Source of the DNA: Clavelina lepadiformis | Lineage: Eukaryota > Chordata > Ascidiacea > Aplousobranchia > Clavelinidae | Direction of reading: 5' to 3' | Length of the DNA stretch: 64,000 bases | Assembly (NCBI RefSeq): GCF_947623445.1 | Contig: NC_135243.1 | Span: 6,698,501-6,762,500 of the forward strand | Part shown: one piece after another, positions 24,345 through 36,330 of the stretch | How positions within the stretch are numbered: the stretch's first letter is position 1 | Layout of the letters: the number at the start of each line of letters is the position of its first letter | Translations under genes and position numbers: made by a program | The notes under the pieces: generated by a model | Told to the model about the DNA's origin: nothing | The model's input: only the letters and a program-made list of their open reading frames with translations | The model's database searches: none

Positions 24345-25759
24345 CAGCGTTATATGGTGCTATTACATTAACGGGTGCACATCGCCGATTTTAGTGGTGA
24401 CTAGCCTATTAGTTTTAGTTGTTGTGGCTTTTTTGGAAAACTTTTTACGACGCTGTTGAGTCAACTTCTACCTTCACAGAATTTTGTTTTTTCAGCAAGG
24501 CAATTGGGCGGCGTGGTCATAAGTTGGATGCGTCTGGGTTTGAGACACTATTGCCCAATTTAGTACTGCTTTGTGTTAACATTTAACAATCATTTTCTTT
24601 TACATATTTTAACCGGAACTGCCTTGTCACTAAATACTACTTTGCTGTGAGACTGCTTAACGTTGGTAAATAATTTATTGCACTAACGCGTTGGCCATTT
24701 TAACAGCAGAATTGTAATGGCAACAGCGCCCCTATTATTAGGCTGACTTTTACAGAAAAATCCGCTGTTGAAAGTAGCCAAACTTAAGCAATGTTTGTCC
24801 AGTTTTAGTGCGTCATGTGCAGTATATTTCCTATTTTCGAGTTGCAAGGTTACAAGGCATATCGTGATAGGTTATCTCCCCAACTTGTAACTGTTATGAA
24901 AATAGCAGTTAACTTGGTAAAACTGTGCTTAATGTCAAATTAATTTTCGGAAGCGTTTGAAGGGTGTGAAAACACATCAAAAGTTTTCAAGCGATGCTAG
25001 AAATAATAAACCTCGGAAACCGTTGTATTAGATGATTTTTTTTTTATTTTCGAACTAACTGCTGTATGTAGCCTATACTGTGTAGTTGAATGACTTCGGA
25101 CTTCGTCAGTGCATGACTTCAGATGAAACATCAACGCCCTGTTTGGCAAAACGTTTTAGTACTTTATCAGTTATTTATTCAGCATTTGTCCATGGAAAAA
25201 TTTTTCCGGGGCGTTTTCTGTTGATTTGGCTTGTTGTAAGTCGGGTTCGTTTAAGTTGAATTTAAGTTTGAAAATAATTCAAAATGTTAACAAAAAAGTT
25301 AGTTTTACAGCATGGAAAAAAAATTTGGGCCCGGATTTTTCTTCACACTCTGCCACATTTCAGTCGTAATTTCACTTTCTTCACAGGAATGTGTGTACAC
25401 GCACAGTGCTAAGAACTTCTTGCAGCGGAACTTAAAAAATGATGACTATCGGAGAATGGCATCAAAAGATGACTTAGATTTATTCAATAGATTCAACTAT
25501 CGGACCTAAAATAATTCTTCGGGTTCGGGCTTATATTGTCCAGTTCAGTTTAACCATATGAAGACCGTTTACAACTCTGTTTGCCTTGATGTGAAGTAAT
25601 CGACTTATTACCAGACCTGGAAGCGCATTTCACTAAATAGGAAGCAATTTTGATTCGCGTCCGAAGTAGTTAGATTTGCAATCAGACGTCAAGATATCTT
25701 TCTATTTATTTTGATCACATAACCATCGAAAAAACACCTGCCCGTTGATTCAAAAATTT
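24345..25759. other. gap between convergent ELP4 and collectin genes
   Basis: Mostly unremarkable AT-rich sequence. A 65-codon plus-strand ORF at 25312-25509 has a hydrophobic N-terminal stretch, but there is no independent support. GCGTGGTCATAAGTTGGATG followed by GGGTTTGAGAC near 24515-24550 faintly resembles a tRNA-derived SINE head. Confidence 0.4.
25705..25710 (-). terminator. AATAAA poly(A) signal for the collectin gene
   Basis: TTTATT on the plus strand reads AATAAA on the minus strand about 50 bases beyond the collectin stop codon, implying a very short 3' UTR. Confidence 0.55.
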
Positions 25760-27365
25760 TTAACCACAGATTTTAGGAAGTGGTTTTTCACATAAAACGG
25801 GTAACCATGTTGAACAAGGAACGTCCACAGCTTGCGATATTGGAACATTTGGCCAACTGATAACAGCACAATTCTCTCTTCTACCACCTTGTGGTTCATG
25901 GGGATGCCAATGCTGTACCTCTCTAGATGAAACTTCTCCATCAATCCAGACCCACTCGCCTTCTTGTGCGTTGTCACTAATTCCGATCCAAACTTTACGA
26001 ATAGATTGAAGTAAGGCATTCCCGACATTTCTGTTTATAAAAACGAAAGAAACCACAGATACATATATATGTAATATTATGATATAGGCCTAATTATAAA
26101 ATAATCACATTAAATAAATGATTATAGGCTAATAAGTAGATCACGCATTCTGTTAAACATAGGCGATTAGATTAGGAGAAAGGGTATGCTAAAAGTTGAT
26201 TTTAACTATTTACGTTTTTCTTGGAGTTAGATTTAGATAAGAAGGAAGAATTAGGTTAGGTTTAGGTTACTAGGCTATGTTATAACATCCAAGTTAGCTA
26301 AAAAAAGCTGCAAAAATACATTCGAATGCACAATTTTTCCGTTGAAATAATGGCAGCCAGGCGTAATAAAATATAAGCTACAATAAATCATAATTCAGGT
26401 AATAGAACATCTTTCGATCTTTCTTTAAACTACAACTTAAATATAGTGAACCGTAGCACGAAAACTACTCTTAATATTTTTACCCCATGCTCACACATGT
26501 TTCATGAGAAAACCATTTCATTATTGAATAATAAAATTTTAAAATAAAAATGTTTATAAGTTAGAAGTTGCGTATTTTACAAAAGAATATGTTAAACTGT
26601 AGAACAATATTTATTATTGAATTATTTACTCTCTTATCGTCAAATCTCTCATTCCAACAGCAGCCAGGTCTCCACTCAAATCTTGACACAATCTTCTGCT
26701 TTCTTCCCAACTTTGTGTTGATGTCATAACTTTGTACTGATATCCGTTAGATGGAGCATACCAACCATCATCAGGCTGTTGATACGGTGCAACTAAACAT
26801 TTGAAATAAACATTGTTACAAATAGACTCGTAGCGTGGCAATTTGTTGAGAAGATATATTCTGCATGGCTACAAATAACACCCGGAACTTTTGATACCCA
26901 TGAATATCTGAAACCATGTAGTCTGTTAAGAACAACTAAGCACAGGCTACCTTCGCACAAAGCTGCAACTTTATGCAATGCTTCATCTAGCTGCTTTCTC
27001 ATGTTGACTAGGTCATCCACTGAAAGACAGTACATAGAAATTTTTTCGCGTGAAAAACTGAATATTTCTGCGTAGATAACGTTTAGCTGCGCATAAAATA
27101 TTTATCAAAATTTACATACAAGTTAACCACCTCCAAGTCCAGTGGCTTCAATCAAAAATGGTTCTCCCTTGGAGCCTTTTTCACCAACCTCTCCTTTATT
27201 CCCGGGACTTCCCCGTTTTCCTGGGTAGCTTGAAGGTCCTCGGATGTTGCCTGGAGCATCCTGGTTGGTGAAACCTGCAAATGCTTCATTGTTCTTCAAG
27301 CAAGTGAGATAATCTTGCCCATGGACGAGATAAACAAGGAAAGCAATTGATAAAAGACGAATCAT
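25760..27365 (-). CDS. collectin: collagen-like stalk plus C-type lectin domain
   Basis: Secreted pattern-recognition lectin of the mannose-binding-lectin type. Four exons join in phase: 27365-27131, 27019-26951, 26792-26630 and 26030-25760, encoding 245 residues (human MBL2 has 248). It has a signal peptide (LLSIAFLVYLVHG) and one N-terminal Cys (YLTCLK). A short collagen-like run follows (GKR GSP GNK GEV GEK GSK GEP, seven triplets). A short helical neck (DDLVNMRKQLDEALHKVAALCE) leads into the C-type lectin domain, with cysteines at RRLCQDL, ENCAVI, VPCSTW and VLCEKP and a VWIGISD core. The usual EPN is EPQ (HEPQGGRREN) and the WND position reads AVD, so the second calcium/sugar site is altered. 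The exact exon-1 donor is ambiguous by one codon. The architecture fits complement lectin-pathway initiators; MASP binding is not shown. Confidence 0.88.
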
Positions 27366-27436
27366 CTTCTTCGTGTTGTGTAAAGAACTTCACTTCTTCT
27401 TTGCTGCAAAGTGAACAATGAAGCCATTATCGCTCG

Positions 27437-27445
27437 ATATATATA
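27437..27445 (-). promoter_or_regulatory. TATA box of the collectin gene
   Basis: A TATATATAT run lies about 75 bases upstream of the collectin ATG on the minus strand. That fits a transcription start roughly 45 bases before the ATG. It rests on motif and distance only. Confidence 0.45.
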
Positions 27446-29717
27446 GAGCAATCGCTTTCCAAATAAGGAACTGTTTTTGGCCGGTTTGGTGAAATGCGGT
27501 TGAAGAAGTTCATTTACTATACCTACTTACTCAGCTTTTACATAATGAAACTTTCCCGTTATGGCTAAAATCACAGAAGTTGCGTTTAAAAAGCGTACCC
27601 AATTCGTTTTACAACTTTCCGTTATCCGTGTGAGCTGGTCAGGTTAATAAAGGATGAGGTATATATGCCACCCTTGGGAGAATTTCTATAGGTAGTGTTT
27701 CTTTAAATAGGAATTGGTTTTACTCGGAAAAAAACAGTGACTTCCGGTTATGTAAAGAAAAATCTTCGATTCGTTATTCTGGCAAGTTCCGGCTGCTTGA
27801 CGGCTTGTCGCGTTTTGGACGGTTATTGTACCTATCAAGTTGTAACAACGTTTTATTCTACAACCATCTTCAAAACAATTACACAAAGATATAGGAAATT
27901 TCATCAAAAACATCGGCCGAAGGTCACAAAACATAGCCGACCAAAAACAGAACCGTCCTTTTCGTACATAGACCAAAAGTACTACGCATCTTTTCCCGGG
28001 CAACCTAATTAGCGTCAAATTCGCCAAGATCAAAGAATAGTGGAAAGCGTTTTGTGCCGTTTTGTAATGGAGGAGAGTTTATCTATAGCACACTAATGCC
28101 TATCAAACGTTCTTTGTACTGTATGCAGACAATTAACGTGAAAAATTGTTTCCGAGCTAATGGCAAACACTATATTTGAGTAACCCATAAAATACAAAAC
28201 TATACATTATGCTTATCACAAACACATTGACAATGATATCGTGTGCGCTAGAGAATAACAACGTAAACACGAAAAAACACCATTAACATATTACTGTATA
28301 TATACTGTGCAAATATCAGGTCATAAATTGCGCCCAGATGTGATTGGCAAAGATGACTAAAAAACACACTAATTAATTGTTATTAGAGTTTATAATATAT
28401 TTATGCGTATCGAAACAAACTTCATGAAAATCCAGTCGTAAAAATATTACGCATATACTTTGATAAACAAGTAAAAGATTTCTGTGACAACGTCGCTGCA
28501 AAATATTTAATAACTGATAGCGACGCCCATTTTGATGGAAAGCTTAATTTGCAAGACATACGTTCGACTTTCTTGGCAATGGTTTCCTTTACGATTTAAC
28601 AACACCGCTGTGAGATGCGCAGATTGTTATGCTACCAAAAAAGGAAGCAATTTTGCTTTGATTAGAATTGCGTTTGAGGAATTTTTTCTTTGCTATTCCA
28701 TAAATGGTAAAAGGGAAAACAAATACAAACTATACTATGGCTTAGCAGAAGATGAACGTTCAATTACACTTGTAAAGTTTCCTTGGTGAAGTCGTTTTTC
28801 ATTGCGGAATGGCCTATCATCATGTCAGATTTGTCAGTTTTCCCAAAAGAATAGAATTCTCGCCGGATTAAATAAGATGGTTCAGGAGAAAGTGCTTCAT
28901 GGGTGCGCTTGGTGATGATCAAGATTGATTTGTTATGTTTGTGTGATTAGCGCAAATCAAGTTAAAAGGTTAAGATTTTAGATTTTCTCAAAACCTCTGA
29001 CTTCTTATAACTTCAAGGCCAGCACCAGACACTCAAATACCTTATTCTTAACCAGTGCTCTAGATACAAATGAAATTATATTTTAAAAATATAGTGGTTA
29101 ATAATTTACTCTGTAGCACTCTGATATCATTTCTGCTATTTTTAAACCTATAAAAAATTGATTGAGGTACTTCTCTGAGTTTGCTCCGTTTTGAAATTTG
29201 GCCAAATCAGAAACAAACTCTAAGTCACAGATTTTATGAAAATATTTTGATGTACACTTCAAGGTTCATTTTTGTTGTGTCACTTTCGTTGTACAAATTG
29301 GCTGAAGTTGTTCTTGACTGAAGTTTTTGTTTTGCAAAACTGCTAAGCACGGTTAAGTTAATGTAACTTTTAAATATTAAATTGCTGATATACAATATTA
29401 TAAAAAAATAAGCAATCGATAATTAATAAACGAATCACTTCAATAAAGTGAAAGTTTTTTTCGTTTTGGCAAAAAGTCTGCGGGCATGCTACAAGCAATC
29501 ATGCCACCTCGTATAGGGAAAGCCCCTTCTTAATAGATGTAGCGTCTTTGCCATAACGATAGAGTATGCGGAGCTGGACGATGTCTTTTGATAGACAGTC
29601 AAATTTTGCTCGAGATTTTGATAAATCATTACACTTTGAAGAGCTGTTTACTTATACGAGCTTCGCTTAAGACGATTAGTCTGGGAATATAATAAACACG
29701 TCAAAACAGCGTCAAGT

Positions 29718-29723
29718 TTTATT
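29718..29723 (-). terminator. AATAAA poly(A) signal candidate
   Basis: AATAAA on the minus strand about 195 bases after the stop codon of the membrane-protein gene at 29917-31287. Confidence 0.45.
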
Positions 29724-29916
29724 TTGATTTTGTTGTATTTTTTACCGGAATCTTATTCCGACATATAATGTAAAACAATAAACAAAGATAAGCAAAAGCG
29801 TAAGAAACGGAATATTTACTGCCACCAATATAAGTAAACGTAAGACTAATGCTATCGACGCGAAGAGCAATATGACTGCATATATTGCCACACTCACAAA
29901 CAAAATAATTTAACTG

Positions 29917-31287
29917 CTATCGTATTCTACTAATTTTTGAAATAACTTCGGTAATTGTGTGGTCCCCATCCTCCACCATTGTGTCTATCTTGAGTTTCTT
30001 TTGAATTTCTCTCAGTTCCTTGTATTTCTCCGTCACGTGATGCAATACTTCCTTGATTCCTCGCTCCCCCGACGCGTTGTACTTTTCGAGGAAATCTTCT
30101 TCTGTGAATTCTTTGACGGATTCCAGAACGCCGTCTTCGTTCTTCCACCTCTGCGAAGTAAACAAAGAAGTGTTTTTGAATACTAAAAACATTATATCTT
30201 GCAAATTTGATAGCAATCTTTAAAATTTAATCGTTCATAAAGATAAATTGCAAAAATTGCAAAAATTGCATAAATGAAAAAAATGAAAATGAAAGCAATG
30301 TCATATTCTGTTTTTGAGAATTCTACTTCAACAATAGATTAACTTGTTAATACAACTGTAACCTTTTCTTACCTCCATGACGAATTGCAACCTGGCTAAG
30401 TGCGTTAAAAAGTGATCAAAGGCCTCTGGAAATTCGGAATTTGCAATTAAATGCGCGTTCTTACAAATAAGTGATTCTGCCTAATACAAAAACAAACATC
30501 ACCTTGATTCAGGGATATTGGCGATCTACAAAGAAAAACGCAACAAGCGTAGCCTAAACACATAGTAAAATCATTCTTAAAATACCTCTTTAATACACGC
30601 ACTCTTTTCATTTAGGCCTACGGTGTATAATGCAATATTCCACATCAACCTGCTTATCGAGAGGATAGAGAACATTCCACACAAACGATCTCCATCTTCT
30701 GATCATATCTGCGTCTTTCGTCTCCTGAGCTTTTCGAAGGTAATTTTTCAGTCCACCGTGCTCCCCCATCACAGCCATATATGTTTTCTCTTGGATTAGC
30801 CGGTTACCGTACAGAGGACCGTATAAGTCTCTTATCTGACAATTAAGATACATAACTCCAGTCAGGTGGTTGGTTAATTCAACACAAAACACTTCAACCC
30901 ACAGGTGTCGGTTGTCCCGGGATGAATCAGCCTGGAACCTTCCATTCACAGTAAACAAAATACAATATAGGATTAATTGATAGCTATTAGAGATAAAGAA
31001 CCTGAATGAGAACGTAATTGATGACGCCATACTTGCCGGCTCACATGCTCCAGCTGGACATCCATTTTAGCGTGTTTTCGATCAAAGTGTAACGTCACTA
31101 CCCAAGAAACGGCACCAATCACAATTGTTGTTATTATTTTGAATTCGTTGCTCGTTTGCCACCAGTGACGTTTGCCGCCGCCACCCTGACCGCTTTCAGG
31201 ACTTTCAGACGAACTTGTACCAGTCGACGCAGGTCTTTGGATTTGCCTTGTTGTGGGTACAAAGTTGGTAATTAATCGTTGTGATTT
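29917..31287 (-). CDS. uncharacterised single-pass membrane protein of a broadly distributed family
   Basis: Four exons join in phase 0: 31287-31033, 30931-30650, 30480-30373 and 30150-29917 (TAG), giving about 292 residues. The first begins at a splice acceptor (TTTCTTGCAG), so a start exon lies upstream and was not found. Features in order are a Ser/Gly-rich linker, one transmembrane helix (FKIITTIVIGAVSWVVTLHF), then a helical soluble region. That region carries RDLYGPLYGNRL, RRWRSFVWNVLYPLDKQAE, LICKNAHLIANSEFPEAFDHF and THLARLQFVMERW, with an acidic tail of short helices. From memory, the layout (membrane helix, LYGPL motif, a W..(F/W)....(Y/F)PL motif, a P..F..F..H motif) recurs in unnamed proteins of bacteria and microbial eukaryotes. 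No function is known to me. Confidence 0.7.
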
Positions 31288-31779
31288 CTGCAAGAAATAT
31301 AACTGTGTGTTGACGTTGTATTAAAGAAATTCTAAGTTCACAGCATTTATCCCATCAAGAAGCCAATGAGTATGAACACTAACGTTGTAGTAATGTAAAG
31401 AACACATAAAGCGTAGTGCGGTTTTCTTTCGTTTTAGAAACGTTTAATGGAGACAAATTTCTCACAAGACATATGATCTAGTCTGGTGTATTGCATTCAT
31501 AACGTCAACAACAACAACATTTATCATGAAATGGAAGACAATTGACAATATTAGAAGGAAATTTATTCACAAAACCGGAAAGAGAACTCGTGATCGATTA
31601 TTACCTGCCATGATCTAACGGTTAGATTCTAACCGGACAAGACTTACACAAAGTTCCTTAATCGTGCAATCAAAATAGAGCGCACAATTAGCGCGGTGTT
31701 TTTCCTGTGACGTAATACATTAATAAAGGCCTGAAGAGATGTGATTGCGTAATGGATATACGAGTGCATTATAACCTAT

Positions 31780-31870
31780 TTAAAATAGTAAAATATAAAA
31801 CAGGGTATAATTTGGCACTCTAAAGGTTAACTTTTTATTTTTCGACACTAGCTTATGCTTACGAAAGCTA
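31780..31870 (+). repeat. short dispersed repeat, copy A
   Basis: Shares AAAATA.AAAACAG..TATAA, GGCACTCT, GGTTAACTTTTTATTTT and TTCGACAC..GCTT with 35349-35440, and GCAC.(T)C..AAGGTTAA with 35832-35922. All three copies have the same orientation. Confidence 0.55.
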
Positions 31871-32698
31871 TTTTAAAATCTGGTTAACACGGTTCAGACA
31901 ACATAACCCATTTAGTCATACTTCGTCAATCAATAATAGTATAAGCGTAGCTTCAAAAGAAACTTTTCAACCGTATTATGTGTCGATTAGCAGCAGTCGT
32001 TACCACGCTTCAGTGATCACAACAAGAAACACCTAAAGTTTACGATGATGCGTGACGTCTAATGGGCACACTTACGTTTCGTTCAAATACAGGTACAAGT
32101 CTTGCTGTGTAAATCCATTTCCGTAAACAGCTTACTACTGACGTCATTCTCAAGTATTGGCACCTTGAATAACTGCTTGATAAATATATGTCGAATCATT
32201 TTGACATGTATCAAATCATAATAATTTATGTCAAAGTTAATGTCAATCAATCGATCATTTTATTATTTGTCATTAGCACGGTGGGGAAGAAAAATTAGTA
32301 CTAGCTGTTAACCACTGTAATATAACCTGCTGTAAGCCTGTAGCTTTGCACTTTGGTTAAGCGTAGTCAAGGCTAGGACAATATCAAAAGCTGTACACAA
32401 TTGACAATACAATACAATTGACTTCCGAACAATATAAAGGACCGTGTAGCGAACAATAAGTGAAAATCGTTATACGCTTAAGATTGAGGCGACCTGAGTA
32501 GTAAATACGAGGCAAACGGATGCTTAATACTACTTCAAGTCAACAACGTTTACCTAGACTCGTGTACTCTTGGTCATTTTTTAATCATTTAGCCAGGTTA
32601 TTTTAATTTTTGCGTAGTAATATGATTTGCAATAAGTAGCGATCATTTTCTGATGTTAGTATCCTTACTTTGTCTTAGTTGGCCGACCCACAAGAAGC

Positions 32699-32762
32699 TT
32701 TTTAACCTTACACCTTACACCTTTTTAACCTTACACCTTTAACTTTACACCTACAACCTTAC
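32699..32762 (+). repeat. short tandem array of TTTTTAACCTTACACC-like units
   Basis: Three to four imperfect tandem copies of a unit containing AACCTTACACCTTT. The unit is AC-rich, and no coding frame spans it. Confidence 0.7.
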
Positions 32763-33879
32763 GATTTTGACTTTTCTCCACTATGGCTAACAGGAGTACA
32801 GTTAAACTCTAATTATCCTTAATCATACGTTTTGGACTTCAATGTCTTTCTCAGTGAAAAGCAAGTCCTTCTTTCTGCCTCTATTCACAATACGAATAAC
32901 CCTAGGCTAGTCGCTATTACTTCCTCGTTTAAAACGAAAAACAAAAGAGTGCCTGAGATAGCTTTCGAATCAAGCGCTTTCCTACTTCAGCAAACAATAT
33001 TGAACATCGCTCTACTAAAACCATCAAAGGTTTTTATCTAAGGTATTTTTACCGTCCATATAAATAGTTCTTTTCTTCCTTCAAGGACAAATGTTATGGG
33101 TAAACGTTATGGGTACACGTAGCAATACCAGGTACGTATGTCGTATAAGCTTCCTATAATCTCAGGCAGTGAAGTATCGGACAAAGCCAACGTCAAAAGT
33201 CAGGCTAACACCCGTTTCAACTTTGTTATTGCTTTTTTTCATCTTCCTTCCATATATGATTAAAACTAATTTGTGTTCGCCCAAAGCAATACTTTCGATG
33301 AGGTTTGATTTTAGAAACGTGATGCGATGAGCTCGTTTGACCTGATCTGTTCAATGTTTATCATGAATTATTGCCAAACACATAAAAAGTCTAACTAAAA
33401 CAATACGGGGTTTACTCAAGGCATCTTCAAACTTTTATGGCAAAATGCTAACTGATTGCACTTGGTAATTTTGCCCAAGTCGTTATCACTGCATCGCTTA
33501 TCGACAAATACAAATTTCTCACACTATATGCAGCATGCTATTGTATTAGACAATAGCATAAACATCACGCTGCTCACGTCTCGTACAAATTTCTCTAACC
33601 CTATAATAATTTCATAATTGTTACATTACGTTACATCACAGGTGTATTACATAGGTACAACAGTAGACCTGCAGCTGTCCATCATATTACAGCGTAAGGT
33701 ACAGAGTGCATAGTGTTGCTTAACAATAGGCAAGTCCGATTTCAGTTAAATGTGAGAAGGGCGTATACTTCACGGTTAACACTGCAAGTCTTAAAAACAA
33801 CCCTACGCCGGGTATATCCGACTTGGCAATGCTAAGATACAAATCATATAGGCCTACATCTGGGACGATGGAAATAGAT

Positions 33880-35003
33880 GACAAGGGAAATGATGAAAGG
33901 CTACTGGAATAAGATGGTACTGGAAAATGACGGTAAACAGTGTTTTGTTTCAAATTTGTAAAATATATTGATTTTGAGATTTGAAAATTCATTTTGCTGA
34001 CGATCGCCTTTTTAACACTTTCTATTGCTAACCTATAAGCAATAAACTCGGTCTAACTTATAAGCAGGGTTGCCATCGATCTGGACTCAAAAATAAGGAC
34101 AAACAGGAAACAAGATAAGATTAAAAAGGAACAGAAGTTACTGAACGGAATGTATTCATACGACACGTCAATTTAATGTACAAGGTCACAGGAGAAAGCG
34201 AAGTGTCTAAAAAACAGACACTGTTCACGGCAGGCAGGTCTTGCCTAAGTGTACTTTTACTTGCAGGATAGACCTGACTGTCCTTTCACTAAGGCTGTTC
34301 TTATCTTATGTACGGTTCTAAATGGCGCACTAAGGTATGTCGAAGTGGCCATTATAGAAAGCTCTGCCCTAAAAATGAGACAAAAATAAGGAGGCAAGTA
34401 AAAATAAGGACATTTCTTAGAAATAACAACAAAAATATTTTCTAAGACGCAGACTTTGAAATAAGGACAAATTTTAGAAATAAGGACGGTATGGCAACCC
34501 TGCCTATAAGTATAGGAACTGGTAGGAAACAGGAAACGCTATGACTTAATTAGGAGAATCGTATTAGGTGTATGTATAGCATCGAAATGCGTTTTTGGCA
34601 CGATTAAAACACGCAAAAGGCTGACGTACGTACTTGAATCGTCACATTTGCACATATGGTTGCATATCATCATTTTGCGTTAGTCTATTAGAGTTAAGTC
34701 TATTAGCCAAGTGTCAAAAATAACGACAGTTTACGAACAATTATAACTAATTAGTTTCGAGAATCGATAATAACAGAAACGCAAAAAAATAATATATTGT
34801 AATACTGTTATATCGCAAATAATTAATATATTATATCACACACATATACTGTATTGTAAATAATTAATTATTCTAATCTAGATTATAATTTTACGTTTAC
34901 TACGTAGGCCTACATATATTTTCCAATTTGGAAAGGGAACACTGTTTGCCGTTATTTTCCAGTACCGTCATTTTCCAGTACCGATATTTTCCTTGCCACC
35001 ATT
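33880..35003. repeat. large inverted repeat, arms about 90 bp, enclosing another element
   Basis: The arm at 33880-33972 read in reverse matches the arm at 34912-35003. Shared blocks are ATATATTTT, AACACTGTTTRCCG, ATTTTCCAGTACC and further CCAGTA and TTTCCTTG words, at roughly three-quarters identity. The arms are about 940 bp apart. They could be the ends of a larger non-autonomous element or two opposed copies of one repeat. Confidence 0.55.
34064..34503. mobile_element. TIR element with perfect 12-bp ends
   Basis: GCAGGGTTGCCA at 34064-34075 and its exact complement TGGCAACCCTGC at 34492-34503 bound a 440-bp element without a transposase. Subterminal AAATAAGGAC repeats occur near both ends. 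TTATAA-like sequence flanks both ends, so a TA-rich target duplication is likely but its length is unclear. Confidence 0.75.
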
Positions 35004-35348
35004 TTCTACTGTTGCCCATATATCCTACCAAATTCTTCAGTCTGCAGCAAGTAACGACTTACTATACTGTAGGCTACTACTTCATTGTTTGGCGCATACA
35101 ATCCGAAGTCCGAACACAAATTACAATACTCAGACAAACTGATAGAAATTAATAGTCTATGGCTACACTCTACACCACAATTCTTGTCCCAGCCCTCACT
35201 GAGTATCGCCATTCCGGTTTTCTTGTCGGTTAATTCTATTCTGCATCCTCACTCAAACAATCACAGCGTGAAATTCTTATTTTTGTGACGACGTTTTGTT
35301 TTGTAATATTAACGAATTGTTAGGTCACTCTAACGTGTCAACCAATAC

Positions 35349-35440
35349 TTTTAAAATACTAAAATACAAAAACAGAATATAAGATGGCACTCTGTAGGGT
35401 TAACTTTTATTTTTAATTCTTCGACACAAGCTTTCACAAG
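35349..35440 (+). repeat. short dispersed repeat, copy B
   Basis: Second copy of the repeat at 31780-31870 (ATATAAGATGGCACTCTGTA, then GGGTTAACTTTTATTTT and TTCGACACAAGCTT). Confidence 0.55.
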
Positions 35441-35600
35441 CATAGGTTTGCTTGAGATGGCCTGTTTTTTAAATACTGTATGTAACCTACAGTAGTTAGT
35501 AAAATGGCATTTCATGAAATATTAACTGTCTCCAGCCTAAGCCAAAGTCACACGATGATTGATTTTGTGTTTGTGCATTTTACATTTTATCTTCTGTGTG

Positions 35601-35660
35601 CAGTAGCGGATTAAGGCGGAGGCTGATGGGGATGCAGCCCTTAGGCCCACAGGCAAAAAT
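35601..35660 (+). mobile_element. hAT-like terminal fragment
   Basis: CAGTAGCGGATTAAGGCGGA followed by GGCTGATGGGGATGCAGCCC resembles one end of a hAT family with CAGTGGCGGATTAAG-type termini. No matching opposite end was seen nearby, so it is a fragment at best. Confidence 0.4.
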
Positions 35661-35831
35661 AGACAAACCTGAATACAAAAGCCTTTATAAAAGATAAGCA
35701 TGTGTATCCCCAAAGTCTGTAGGTACGTGGTTTTATGTCAAATCTTTACTTGATTGACATACTGTCAGGCAAGTCCTGTATGGCGAAATGCAAATGAACA
35801 TGAAACTTACAATATGCCTATGCGGTATTGC

Positions 35832-35922
35832 AGAATACAAGCAATAGCAGAGTAACATATAGCACCTCAAAGGTTAAATGTTATTTATTTCTATCGATTT
35901 TTGCAAGCTTGGTCTTGCTTGT
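35832..35922 (+). repeat. short dispersed repeat, copy C
   Basis: A third, more diverged copy (GCACCTCAAAGGTTAAATGT, then TTATTT and CAAGCTTGG). Confidence 0.4.
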
Positions 35923-36330
35923 TTAAGTGTTATTATACGAAATATGTAGCTGTGTGAAACTATATTTGGGTTAGACGCGGTGATTGTTTTTTCACAGTCA
36001 TTGACATTATGGGACATGAATGGTTTTTCAATTGATTTTTTATTTGTATCATAACAGGGAATTGTTCTTTGACCCTGGGAATACAACTAGTGGTACAAAA
36101 ACTACTTTTTTAAATTACTTCCCAGTGGAAAATTTTATACTGATGTTGGAATGTCTGTAAGTTATTTTGTTTATTTATTTATTCCTGTCCGCCTAAATAC
36201 CTTTGTCCTTTTTGAACTGAAAAGAGTTTTCGCTGCACTTACTTCGCGATATTTCACTGACTGTTACGGAGCGACCGCCGTAGACGTTTTCAAGTTCTTG
36301 CTACAGAGCGTGTATTTCCGTTTCCATTTT
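35874..36330 (-). CDS. coding-like fragments, gene structure unresolved
   Basis: On the minus strand CTCTGTAG precedes 58 open bases (QELENVYGGRSVTVSEISR) and a perfect GTAAGT donor at about 36265. About 150 bases on, TTACAG precedes a 36-base open segment (TFQHQYKIFHWE) before GTAATT. CCCAG then opens a frame that starts GQRTIPCYDTNKK and runs to a stop at 35874. The last two pieces join in phase, but the first does not join the second in phase unless it ends there as NIPTSV-stop. The pieces look coding. The assembly is not established. Confidence 0.25.

Larger units (their letters stand above)
27366..29916. other. no gene resolved
   Basis: Upstream region of the collectin gene and downstream flank of the 29917-31287 gene. 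I see a TATA motif near the collectin start and little else. Short open frames overlapping on both strands near 27690-28030 have no recognisable content. Confidence 0.45.

Noticed and set aside
25312..25509. 65-codon ORF with a signal-peptide-like start
   Set aside because: The hydrophobic stretch is weak and nothing else supports it; no cleavage sites or repeats typical of a peptide precursor.
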